The notes under the pieces: generated by a model | The model's input: only the letters and a program-made list of their open reading frames with translations | The model's database searches: none | What the model was told of the DNA's origin: nothing | Part shown: positions 26,051 through 33,879 of the stretch, one piece after another | Layout of the letters: every line of letters begins with the position of its first letter | Position numbering within the stretch: the first letter of the stretch is position 1 | Source of the DNA: Acidimicrobiaceae bacterium | GTDB taxonomy: Bacteria; Actinomycetota; Acidimicrobiia; Acidimicrobiales; Aldehydirespiratoraceae | Length of the DNA: 64,000 nucleotides | Assembly (NCBI GenBank): GCA_009837445.1 | Contig: VXTM01000004.1 | Span: 158,900 to 222,899, forward strand | Reading direction: 5' to 3' | Made by a program: the position numbers and the translations under genes

Positions 26051-28263
26051 TGGCTGCGACCGTCGAGTCCGCGGCACCTGAGAGCCTCCTGGAGCGGTTC
26101 CACCGCACGCGGGGCTGGCGCATGGCACTGCTGCTGCTGTCGCCCTACATCGTCATTCAGATCATCCATCAGGCCGCTCCGGGCCTGTTCCCCGACTGGC
26201 TGTCGAAGCTGGGCGACTTCAGGTTCCTGCCCGACTGGGCCAACGAAGCCCTGCTGTACCTCAAGGACGAGGAGCTGCTCGGGCTGTTCAACTTCAAGGA
26301 CGTCACCCGGACGGTGTCGGGCTGGCTGGAGTACCCCCTGGACCTGAGCGAGCAGCTGCTGATCTCGGGCGGGGACTCCTTCGGTTGGGGTCCGGTGCCC
26401 TGGATCGTGATCATCGGCCTCCTCACCGGGATCGGCGCCCTGCTCGGCGGCTGGCGGCTGGCGGCGCTGGCCGGCGCCTGCGCGCTGTATCTGGCGCTGT
26501 TCAACACCCTCGGCTGGGGCGCGGTGCCCTGGGTAGTGCTCGTGGGCCTCTTCGCGGTGGCCGGGGCCAAGCTGGGCGGGTGGCGGCTGGCGCTTCTGGC
26601 CGGCGCGTGCTCGCTGTACCTGGCCGTGTTCGGCGTGTGGAAGGACTCCATGATCACGCTGTCGATCGTGTTCGTGGTGGCGCCGCTGGCTGCGCTGATC
26701 GGCTGGGCCTCGGGGCTCGTCGCCGTGAAGGCCAGGTGGTTCGAGGCACTGCTGGTGCCGGTGCTCAACGTGATGCAGTCGATGCCGCACTTCTCGTACC
26801 TGCTGCCGATCTCGGTGTTCATCGGCATCGGCGACGAGGCCGGCGCAATTGCCACTGTCCTGTTCGCTGTGCCACCCATGGCCAGGCTCACCATCCTGGG
26901 CCTGCGCTCAGTGTCGGTGGAGGTGCGCGAGGCCGGCCTGATGTCGGGATGCACCAAGTGGCAGATGCTGTGGCGCGTCGAGATGCCGGCGGCCCGCCCG
27001 CAGCTGCTGGTCGGCATCAACCAGGTGCTCATGCAGTGCTTCGGTATGACCGTGCTGGCCTCCTTCGTCGGCACCCGCGGCCTGGGCCTGCCGCTGTTGA
27101 ACTACCTGCAGAGCCTCAGGATCGGCAAGGCCCTGGAGGTGGGGGTGGCCATCGTGTTGATGGCGATCATGCTCGACCGGCTGGGCCAGGCCCTGGGCGC
27201 CCGCCGGCCCACCCACATCGACATGACCAAGAGCTGGGCGGCTCGGCACCCGTACTGGATCGCAGGCCCGGCCGTTGCCGCAGCTGGGCTCGTGCTGGCC
27301 CGGCTGACCGAGTACGCCGCGCTGCTGCCCAGGGGCGGGATAGTCAGCACGGACCGGCTCTGGGAGCTGCGCCTTCCCGGGACCGACATCGTCCTGATCG
27401 ACGGGCGCAAGGGGGCGACAGTCAGCACCGAGCCGTTCTGGGAGTGGTTGGTCGACTGGGTGCAACTCAACTTGAAGGCCCCGCTCGGCCACTTCCGGGA
27501 CTTCATGATCCTGGAGATCCTGTTCCCGATGCGGGACGCCTTCCAGTCACTGCCCTGGATCGGGCTGCTGGTTCTCGTCGCCGCGGTCGGCTGGCGCTTC
27601 GGGGGCTGGCGCCTGGCCGCCATCGTGGCCATGTTCGTCGCCTACCTGGCCTTCTCGGGGTTCTGGATCGAATCGATGGAGACGCTGTACCTAGTGGTGG
27701 CCGCCCTCATAGTGAGCGTGATCATCGGGGTCCCGATCGGGATCTTCGCCTCCACTTCGGCCCGGCGCTACGCCGCGGTGCAGGTCGTGCTGGACACCTT
27801 CCAGGTGCTGCCCTCGTTCATCTACCTGATCCCGGTGGTGATGCTGTTCAGGGTGGGACCGGTAGCCGCCCTCACCGCCATCGTCATCTACGCCACGGTC
27901 CCGGCCGTGCGCTACACGATGCTCGGGCTGCGCAACGTCCCCCAGGACATGATCGAGGCGGCCGAGATGTCCGGCTGCACCCGGGCCCAGGTGCTGCGCA
28001 AGGTGAAGTTCCCGATGGCCTTCCCCGAGATCATGCTGGGTATGAACCAGGTGCTGCTGTTCGGGCTGCTGCTGGTGATCATCTCCGCCTTCATCGGCGG
28101 CATCGACGGCCTCGGCGACGACATCCTGCTGGCCCGCACAGAGCAGGCCCTGGTGGGCGAGGGCATCGTCGCGGGGTTCAACGTGGCCGTCATCGGGCTC
28201 ACCGCCGACCAGCTCATCACCAACTACGCACGGGAACGCAAGGCCCAGCTAGGCATCGACTAG
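26050..28263 (+). CDS. Double ProW-type permease (two fused betaine ABC permease domains)
   Basis: 737 residues from ATG 26050, more than twice the normal ProW length. Two BPD_transp_1 domains are visible. The first has QSMPHFSYLLPISVFIGIG and EVREAGLMSGCTKWQMLWRVEMP (EAA loop); the second has FQVLPSFIYLIPVVMLFRVG and DMIEAAEMSGCTRAQVLRKVKFP (EAA loop). Each is preceded by extra hydrophobic hairpins containing repeated GGWRLA segments. The domains have diverged clearly, unlike the binding-protein repeats. The fused pair would form the whole membrane channel as an intramolecular dimer, working with ProV. The ORF-track start inside ProV is in another frame and rejected. Confidence 0.92.
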   Translation: MAATVESAAPESLLERFHRTRGWRMALLLLSPYIVIQIIHQAAPGLFPDWLSKLGDFRFLPDWANEALLYLKDEELLGLFNFKDVTRTVSGWLEYPLDLSEQLLISGGDSFGWGPVPWIVIIGLLTGIGALLGGWRLAALAGACALYLALFNTLGWGAVPWVVLVGLFAVAGAKLGGWRLALLAGACSLYLAVFGVWKDSMITLSIVFVVAPLAALIGWASGLVAVKARWFEALLVPVLNVMQSMPHFSYLLPISVFIGIGDEAGAIATVLFAVPPMARLTILGLRSVSVEVREAGLMSGCTKWQMLWRVEMPAARPQLLVGINQVLMQCFGMTVLASFVGTRGLGLPLLNYLQSLRIGKALEVGVAIVLMAIMLDRLGQALGARRPTHIDMTKSWAARHPYWIAGPAVAAAGLVLARLTEYAALLPRGGIVSTDRLWELRLPGTDIVLIDGRKGATVSTEPFWEWLVDWVQLNLKAPLGHFRDFMILEILFPMRDAFQSLPWIGLLVLVAAVGWRFGGWRLAAIVAMFVAYLAFSGFWIESMETLYLVVAALIVSVIIGVPIGIFASTSARRYAAVQVVLDTFQVLPSFIYLIPVVMLFRVGPVAALTAIVIYATVPAVRYTMLGLRNVPQDMIEAAEMSGCTRAQVLRKVKFPMAFPEIMLGMNQVLLFGLLLVIISAFIGGIDGLGDDILLARTEQALVGEGIVAGFNVAVIGLTADQLITNYARERKAQLGID

Positions 28264-28296
28264 AGGGCCGCCCGGATTGGCGAGGGCTTCGAGGGC

Positions 28297-28327
28297 TTGG
28301 CCCGCGTCTAGCGGTCACTCCTAGGAT
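28297..28327 (+). promoter_or_regulatory. Promoter of the crotonase gene, leaderless
   Basis: TTGGCC (28297-28302), 19 bp, TAGGAT (28322-28327), then 6 nt to ATG 28334. The same boxes, spacing and distance occur before the paralogous gene at 41383, which strongly supports it as the real promoter. Confidence 0.6.
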
Positions 28328-28333
28328 GCGCCC

Positions 28334-29104
28334 ATGACCACACTGGGACCTTACGAAGACGTCACTGTCGACATCGACGACGACTACGTCGCCACCGTCA
28401 CCATCCACCGTCCGCCCAACAACTTCTTCGACTACAAGCTGGTGGCCTCCATCAGGGCCGCGTTCGAGGACATCGACGACCATCCCGGCGCCCGGGCCAT
28501 CGTGCTGGGGTCAGAGGGCAAGCACTTCTGCGCGGGCGGCGACTTCTACAGCGACGAGGAGGAGCTGGTGCCTCCTCTGTACCGGGATGCGATCGCCCTG
28601 TTCGCCTGCAAGACGCCGGTAGTCGCCAGAGTGCAGGGAGCCGCAGTGGGGGGAGGCATCGGGCTGGCCATGGTGTGCGACTTCCGGGTGGCTGCGCCCG
28701 AGGCCCGCTTCTGCGCCAACTTCTCGCTGCTGGGCTTCCATCACGGCATGGGGCTGACGGTCACACTCCCCCGCGCCGTGGGACATCAGGTCGCGCTGGA
28801 GGTGCTCTACACCGGCAAGAGATTCAAGGGCGAGGAAGCGTTCGAGATGGGGCTGTGCGACGAGTTGGTGTCCCTCGACCAGCTCGACGAAGCCGCCCAC
28901 CGCAAGGCCGCGACCATCGCTGCGGCCGGACCGCTGGCCATTCGGGCCATACGGGAGACCATGCGCGGCGACCTGCACGCTCTTGTGCGGGCCGCAGCCG
29001 GCCGGGAGGCGCAGGAGCAATACCTTCTAGAGGTCACCGACGACTTCACTGAGGGCGTCGCCGCCTACGGCGCCCGCCGAACACCCCACTTCCCCGGCAC
29101 TTAG
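28334..29104 (+). CDS. Enoyl-CoA hydratase/isomerase family protein (paralogue of the 41383 gene)
   Basis: 256 residues, crotonase fold. SEGKHFCAGGDF and VQGAAVGGGIGLAMVCDFRVA are the CoA-binding and oxyanion-hole motifs. Where hydratases carry the first catalytic Glu, this protein has NFSLLGFHHGMG, with an unusual HH pair shared with its paralogue. It may be an isomerase, a dehalogenase/hydrolase-type crotonase or another subtype. Very similar along its whole length to the product of 41383. It is leaderless. A biotin-carrier gene follows 44 bp downstream. Confidence 0.87.
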   Translation: MTTLGPYEDVTVDIDDDYVATVTIHRPPNNFFDYKLVASIRAAFEDIDDHPGARAIVLGSEGKHFCAGGDFYSDEEELVPPLYRDAIALFACKTPVVARVQGAAVGGGIGLAMVCDFRVAAPEARFCANFSLLGFHHGMGLTVTLPRAVGHQVALEVLYTGKRFKGEEAFEMGLCDELVSLDQLDEAAHRKAATIAAAGPLAIRAIRETMRGDLHALVRAAAGREAQEQYLLEVTDDFTEGVAAYGARRTPHFPGT

Positions 29105-29148
29105 CCGGCGGGCTCTTCCCAAGGCCGTCGAGATGATCGGAGCTGACG

Positions 29149-29370
29149 TTGCATGAAGTGCGGGCCGAGATCACGGCCAACGTGATACTGGTGCAGGTCG
29201 AGGCCGGTCAGCAGGTCGCGGAGGGCGACGAGCTGGTCATTCTCGAGTCGATGAAGATGGAGATACCGGTTCTCGCGCCAGTCGACGGCATCGTCGCGGA
29301 GGTCGCACTCTCGGCCGGGTCCACCGTGGCTGAGGGCGATCTCGTCGCCGTCATCGACAACTCCGGCTGA
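29149..29370 (+). CDS. Biotin carboxyl-carrier domain protein (73 aa)
   Basis: A single biotinyl/lipoyl-attachment domain. The biotinylation motif is ESMKMEIPV, with the Lys in MKM, followed by APVDGIVAEVAL. TTG 29149 is the likely start, with GGAG 6 nt before it. It carries carboxybiotin between a biotin carboxylase and a carboxyltransferase. The carboxyltransferase-like gene at 39759 is the only possible partner in the window; no biotin carboxylase is seen here. Stand-alone carriers of this length also occur with acyl-CoA carboxylases and with unknown partners. Confidence 0.87.
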   Translation: MHEVRAEITANVILVQVEAGQQVAEGDELVILESMKMEIPVLAPVDGIVAEVALSAGSTVAEGDLVAVIDNSG

Positions 29371-29381
29371 CCTTCGACAAC

Positions 29382-29410
29382 TTGGCAGACCTAATTGTCT
29401 GAAGTATTGT
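29382..29410 (+). promoter_or_regulatory. Promoter of the polyamine-type ABC operon
   Basis: TTGGCA (29382-29387), 17 bp, TATTGT (29405-29410). A direct repeat ATTGTCtG / ATTGTCcG at 29394 and 29406 (12-bp spacing) overlaps the -10. A ~46-nt leader with GGGAGGA before ATG 29457 follows. Confidence 0.5.
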
Positions 29411-29456
29411 CCGATCGGCTCCGCCCGGGGGGATGGGCAGAGCTAAGGGAGGAACC

Positions 29457-30941
29457 ATGAGCCGGTCCAAGAAGGGACTTGTAGCGGTCGCGCTTCTCAC
29501 CGTGTTCGCCTTGGTGGCGGCCGCGTGCGGGGACGACGAAGAGGCCGCTCCGGACACCAGCGCAGTTGACGCGGCCGCGGCCCAAGCCGAAGCCGACGCC
29601 GCCGCCGCGCAGGCCGCCGCCGCAGAGGCTGCCGCCGCGCAGGCCGAAGCCGACGCCGCCGCGGCCCAAGCCGAAGCTGACACCGCCGCCGCCGAGGCCG
29701 AGGCCGCGGCCGCTCGGGCCGCGGAGGCCGAGGCGGCCCTCGCGTCTGCCATGGCGGAGGCCGAGGGGGCCATAGATCCCGCACTCGTCGCCGAGCTGGA
29801 GGCAGAGCGAGACGCAGCCCAGGCCGAGGCGGCCGCAGCCCAAGCCGAAGCCGACGAAGCGGCGGAGCAACTGGCGGCAGAACTCGCCAAGGAGCCGGAG
29901 CGACCGTGGCTGGACGTCATGAACGAGCGCCTGCAAGCCTCGGGCGAAACGCCCAGAGTGAGATGGGTAGCGGGTGGCGGCCTGTCCAAGGACGCCCATC
30001 TGGTCAGCTGCCTGAGGCCGTTCGCCCGGGACACCGGGGCCGAGATCGTCTACATCGAGGGCCGAGTCGGGCTCGGATTCCTCAAGGCCGATGTCGAGGC
30101 GCCCGGGGACCCGACCTTCGACACCATCAAGATCAACGAGTACGAGCTCCAGAACGCCATCGACGAGGGGCTCATCCAGCCGCTCGACTGGAGCGTGATC
30201 AATGCAGACGACCTCACGCCGTCACAGCACCCGACCGACTACGCCATCGCCCACACCACGTTCGGCTCGGCGGTGTTCTACAACACCAACAAGTGGCCCG
30301 ACGGCGGACCCGAGACCTGGGCCGACTTCTGGGATACCGAGACGTATCCGGGACCGAGAGCGGTGGACGGCAACGGCTGGGGAACCCCGTTCCGGGGCCT
30401 GGCCGAGGCCGCGATGGTCGTGCTAGGCAACGATCCGTCCGACCTGTACCCCTTCGATGTGGAAGAGGCCCTGGCCAAGATGGATGAGCTCTCGCCCGAC
30501 ATCTCGGTCTTCTTCACGAGCGGCGCCTCCATCACCCAGTTGATGCTGGCCGAAGAGGTGGACATGATTCACGCGTGGACCGGGCGAGCCTGGGATGCCG
30601 TCAAGGACGGAGCGCCCTACAAGATCATGCCCCAGACCCACCTCATCGAGACCGTCGGCACCCCGATGGTGGTCCCGACCGGGGTGGAGTCTCCCACCTA
30701 CGCATCGGCCGCGATCGGCTACTGCGGCGGCTCTCATGGGCAGGCCGAGTACACCAACCACGCCATCTACGCACCGTCCAACGTGCTGTCGGTGCCGCTG
30801 GTGGATCCTGCGTTGGGCGCGGCCGGCTGGCTGGGGACCGATCCCCGCTTCGCGGACACGACGATCATCATCAACCCCGACTTCTATGCGGATAACCCCG
30901 ACTTCCAGGCTCGCTGGGACGAGTGGCGCACCGCTCAGTAA
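29457..30941 (+). CDS. Polyamine-type ABC substrate-binding lipoprotein with coiled-coil stalk
   Basis: 494 residues. A lipoprotein signal (Cys24 in VAAACGDDEE) is followed by ~110 residues almost wholly Ala, Glu, Gln and Asp (35-145), a predicted long coiled coil broken once by GAIDPAL. The binding domain starts near 166 and resembles PotD/PotF (SBP family 1/8): FDTIKINEYELQNAIDEG, TTFGSAVFYNTNKWPD, WADFWDTETYPG. Normal family members lack the stalk. It is first in the operon with PotA-, PotB- and PotC-like genes. The stalk closely resembles that of the gene at 50978. Substrate likely a polyamine or related amine; not provable here. Confidence 0.87.
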   Translation: MSRSKKGLVAVALLTVFALVAAACGDDEEAAPDTSAVDAAAAQAEADAAAAQAAAAEAAAAQAEADAAAAQAEADTAAAEAEAAAARAAEAEAALASAMAEAEGAIDPALVAELEAERDAAQAEAAAAQAEADEAAEQLAAELAKEPERPWLDVMNERLQASGETPRVRWVAGGGLSKDAHLVSCLRPFARDTGAEIVYIEGRVGLGFLKADVEAPGDPTFDTIKINEYELQNAIDEGLIQPLDWSVINADDLTPSQHPTDYAIAHTTFGSAVFYNTNKWPDGGPETWADFWDTETYPGPRAVDGNGWGTPFRGLAEAAMVVLGNDPSDLYPFDVEEALAKMDELSPDISVFFTSGASITQLMLAEEVDMIHAWTGRAWDAVKDGAPYKIMPQTHLIETVGTPMVVPTGVESPTYASAAIGYCGGSHGQAEYTNHAIYAPSNVLSVPLVDPALGAAGWLGTDPRFADTTIIINPDFYADNPDFQARWDEWRTAQ

Positions 30942-30979
30942 GCCGTAGGGGCAGCATCGAGCTGATCGCAATATCTGAC

Positions 30980-31010
30980 AGGGGGCGTGCGGTGTGACCG
31001 CACGCCCCCT
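30980..31010 (+). other. Perfect 14-bp hairpin with the GTG start codon in its loop
   Basis: The arms AGGGGGCGTGCGGT and ACCGCACGCCCCCT are exact complements, and the three loop bases are GTG 30994-30996, the apparent start codon of the ATPase gene. The only SD-like stretch (AGGGGG) is buried in the stem. It may act as terminator/attenuator behind the binding-protein gene or as a translational lock. Confidence 0.75.
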
Positions 31011-32154
31011 CGCGCCAGACCCTCGGGCCGCGACCGGCCGGGGCGAGAACGTCGTCTTCCGCGGCGTCACTAAGCGCTTCGGCGACGAGGTGGTGGCGGT
31101 CGACACCATGTCCCTCGAGATCCAAGCGGGCGAGTTCTTCACCCTGCTGGGCCCGAGCGGGTCGGGCAAGTCGACACTGCTGAACCTGGTGCTGGGCGCG
31201 CTGCGCCCAGACGAGGGGGAGATCCTCGTCGGGGGCGAGCCCATCACCTCGGTGCCCATCCACAAGCGAAACATCGGGATGGTGTTCCAGAACTACGCCC
31301 TGTTCCCGCACATGACGGTGTTCAAGAACATCGCCTTCCCGCTGGGCATTCGCAGGATGGCCAAGGCCGAGATCAAGCAACGGGTGGAGGAGGTGCTGGA
31401 CCTGGTCCAACTCTCCGGGTTCGAGAACCGCTACCCCAGCCAGGTCAGCGGCGGCCAGCAGCAGCGGATCGCAACCGCCCGAGCCATCGCGGCCGAGCCG
31501 CCTCTGATCCTGATGGACGAGCCCCTCGGTGCCCTTGATGTCAAGTTGCGAGTGGAGATGCAGGAGCAACTGCGGCTGCTGCACCGCAGTCTGGGAGTGA
31601 CCGTCATCTACGTGACCCACGACCAGGACGAGGCCATGACCCTGTCGGATCGCATCGCAGTGATGCGCGACGGCCGGATCGAGCAGGTGGGAACCCCCCG
31701 CGAGGTCTATGAGCAGCCGGCCAACTCCTTCGTGGCCTCATTCCTGGGCGACGCCAACCTCATTGCGGCGCGGGTGGTGCGTCAGTCCGACGACGGGGTG
31801 GAGCTCGCCACTCGGGGCGAGCCCGGCATGGTGCTCCGCGTCCCGAGCGACGCCGGCTCGATGACGGCTGGCCTCGATGAGGACGTCTACTGCATGGTCC
31901 GGCCTCAGCGAATCGACCTCACATCGGCGCACCCGGCTGGACCGGGCGACGGTGACGGGATGCACAACCTGCTTCCGGCCACCGTGGAAGCCGCCTATTT
32001 CTCGGGCACGGAGATCCGCTACCTCATCACCACCGACCACGGCGACTCGCTCCATGCCATCTCGGCCATCGAGGAGGGGCGCGAGGAGTTCGCCGCCGGC
32101 GACGGGGTGATCGCCCGGTGGCCGGTCGAGTTCAGCCGGCTGCTGTCGAGTTGA
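30994..32154 (+). CDS. Polyamine-type ABC transporter ATP-binding protein (PotA-like)
   Basis: 386 residues. Walker [10 protein letters not shown] at 53-61, SGGQQQR at ~150, [10 protein letters not shown] and the H-loop in VTHDQDEA, followed by a TOBE domain to the end, as in PotA/CysA-type ATPases. The first ~18 residues are not conserved, and GTG 30994 sits in the hairpin loop; no other start lies nearby downstream in frame. It energises the PotB/PotC-like permeases whose genes follow at once. Confidence 0.9.
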   Translation: MTARPLAPDPRAATGRGENVVFRGVTKRFGDEVVAVDTMSLEIQAGEFFTLLGPSGSGKSTLLNLVLGALRPDEGEILVGGEPITSVPIHKRNIGMVFQNYALFPHMTVFKNIAFPLGIRRMAKAEIKQRVEEVLDLVQLSGFENRYPSQVSGGQQQRIATARAIAAEPPLILMDEPLGALDVKLRVEMQEQLRLLHRSLGVTVIYVTHDQDEAMTLSDRIAVMRDGRIEQVGTPREVYEQPANSFVASFLGDANLIAARVVRQSDDGVELATRGEPGMVLRVPSDAGSMTAGLDEDVYCMVRPQRIDLTSAHPAGPGDGDGMHNLLPATVEAAYFSGTEIRYLITTDHGDSLHAISAIEEGREEFAAGDGVIARWPVEFSRLLSS

Positions 32155-32160
32155 GCCGAC

Positions 32161-33063
32161 GTGGCCGCTAGCACCGCCGCTGCCTCGTCGACAACCAGGC
32201 GCAGCCCTGCGCTGCGCTCGTTGACATCGCGATACGCCATCCTGGCCTGGAGCGGGGCGTTGTGGCTCATCGTCTGGTTCGTGGTCCCGATCCTGTGGAT
32301 GATCTGGGACCTGGCCGCAAGCCAGGAGTTCCAGGACACGCTGTCCTTCTCGGGCTCCGAGCGGACCGTGAACCTGAGGGCCTTCCGCAACACGTTCGAG
32401 ACGGCTGCCATCGTCACCATCCTGTGCCTGATCGCCGGCTACATCGTCGCCTACTTCCTCGTGAGCGTCGGGCCCAGGGTCCGGATCATCCTCATGTCAC
32501 TGGTGCTGATCCCCTACTGGGTCAGCATCATCATCCGCACCTACGGCCTGATCGTGACCCTGGGACGCAAGGGGTTCGTGAACGAGACCCTCATCGACGC
32601 GGGGCTGATCGAAGAGCCCCTGAGAATCATGTTCACCACCAACGCGGTGTACCTGGGCATGGTCCAAGTGCTGCTGCCCTACGTGGTGCTGACCGTCTAC
32701 ACGTCGCTGGAGGCCATCGACGACAACTTGTTCACCGCAGCCCGGAGCCTCGGAGCGGGCGGCTGGAACGTGTTCCGCAAGGTGACGCTGCCGCTCAGCC
32801 TCCCAGGTGTCTACGCCGGCGGGATCATCGTGTTCATCATCTCCCTGGGCGCGTACGTGACCCCGGCGCTCATCGGCGGGCCCGGCGACATCATGATCGC
32901 CCAGATCGTCTGGATCAACGCGACGGAGTTCGGACAGTTCGGCACCGCCATCGTCCTGGTCCTCCCGCTGATCGTGGTCACCCTGGCCCTGTTCGTGGTG
33001 TTCAACCGGTTCGTGGGCGTCGACCGGATGCTCGGCACCGGCGGAACGGCCGAGCAGAGGTAG
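32161..33063 (+). CDS. Polyamine-type ABC permease (PotB-like)
   Basis: 300 residues, six predicted membrane segments beginning with WSGALWLIVWFVVPILWMIW. The EAA loop reads EAIDDNLFTAARSLGAGGWNVFRKVTLP, shortly after YWVSIIIRTYG. It lies 6 nt after the ATPase gene and 5 nt before the next permease. It forms a heterodimeric channel with the PotC-like protein. Confidence 0.92.
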   Translation: MAASTAAASSTTRRSPALRSLTSRYAILAWSGALWLIVWFVVPILWMIWDLAASQEFQDTLSFSGSERTVNLRAFRNTFETAAIVTILCLIAGYIVAYFLVSVGPRVRIILMSLVLIPYWVSIIIRTYGLIVTLGRKGFVNETLIDAGLIEEPLRIMFTTNAVYLGMVQVLLPYVVLTVYTSLEAIDDNLFTAARSLGAGGWNVFRKVTLPLSLPGVYAGGIIVFIISLGAYVTPALIGGPGDIMIAQIVWINATEFGQFGTAIVLVLPLIVVTLALFVVFNRFVGVDRMLGTGGTAEQR

Positions 33064-33068
33064 CCACC

Positions 33069-33845
33069 ATGGGTCAGAAGGTCTTCCTCGGCATCCTCGC
33101 CATCCTGATACTCCTCTTCATCGCCTCGCCCGTGTTCGTGGTGCTGCCCCTGTCGTTCAGCGACGCCAGGGGGATCGACTTCCCGCCCGAGTCCTACAGC
33201 CTCCGGCGCTTCCGGGACTTCTTCGGCGCGACGGAGTGGCTAAACGCGCTATGGACGAGCGCCAAGGTGTCGTTCTTCGCGATCCTCATCGCCACGCCGC
33301 TGGGCACAGGAATGGCCCTCGGCCTGGTCAGGGGCAAGTTCTTCGGCCGGAAGCTCCTGAACTCCTTCGTGATCCTCCCGCTGGTGTTCCCGACGCTCAT
33401 CTACGGCCTTGCCCTGCTGTTCCTGTACCGCCGGATAGGCATCTACGACTCCGAACTGGGCCTGGTGCTGGCCTACATCGTCGTCGGACTGCCCTTCATC
33501 GTGCTCATCACCGCGGCAAGGTTCCGCTCCTTCGACGAGTCGCTCGAACTCACCGCGATGTCGCTTGGGGCCAACTGGTGGCAGTCGTTCTTCAAGGTGA
33601 CCCTGCCACTCACGTGGAGCGGGATCGCGGCCGGCGCCATCGTCGCGTTCATCATCGTGTTCGACGAGCTGATCATCGCCCTGTTCATTACCAGGATCCA
33701 GGAGGTCACCCTGCCAGTCAAGATGTTCAACTCGCTGGATCTGGACGTGGACCCCCTACTGGCGGTCGTGGCCAGCTTCCTGATCATCAACTCGCTGATC
33801 CTCGCCGGGCTGGCCGCGCTGTTCGCCAGGGTTCGCCACGAATGA
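33069..33845 (+). CDS. Polyamine-type ABC permease (PotC-like)
   Basis: 258 residues from ATG 33069. Membrane segment 1 is LAILILLFIASPVFVVLPLS; the SFS and ...YSLRRFRDFF elements are typical of PotC. The EAA loop is FDESLELTAMSLGANWWQSFFKVTLP. It is the last gene of the polyamine-type operon. The ORF-track frame that starts at 32262 runs through the PotB-like gene and is wrong upstream of 33069. Confidence 0.92.
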   Translation: MGQKVFLGILAILILLFIASPVFVVLPLSFSDARGIDFPPESYSLRRFRDFFGATEWLNALWTSAKVSFFAILIATPLGTGMALGLVRGKFFGRKLLNSFVILPLVFPTLIYGLALLFLYRRIGIYDSELGLVLAYIVVGLPFIVLITAARFRSFDESLELTAMSLGANWWQSFFKVTLPLTWSGIAAGAIVAFIIVFDELIIALFITRIQEVTLPVKMFNSLDLDVDPLLAVVASFLIINSLILAGLAALFARVRHE

Positions 33846-33879
33846 GCGCCCCGCGGCGCCTGAGAGCAAGACTGCTCCC

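Noticed and set aside
29560-29900. Apparent DNA tandem repeats (gccgaagccgac-like)
   Set aside because: Explained by the Ala/Glu/Gln coiled-coil codons; not a separate repeat element or CRISPR.
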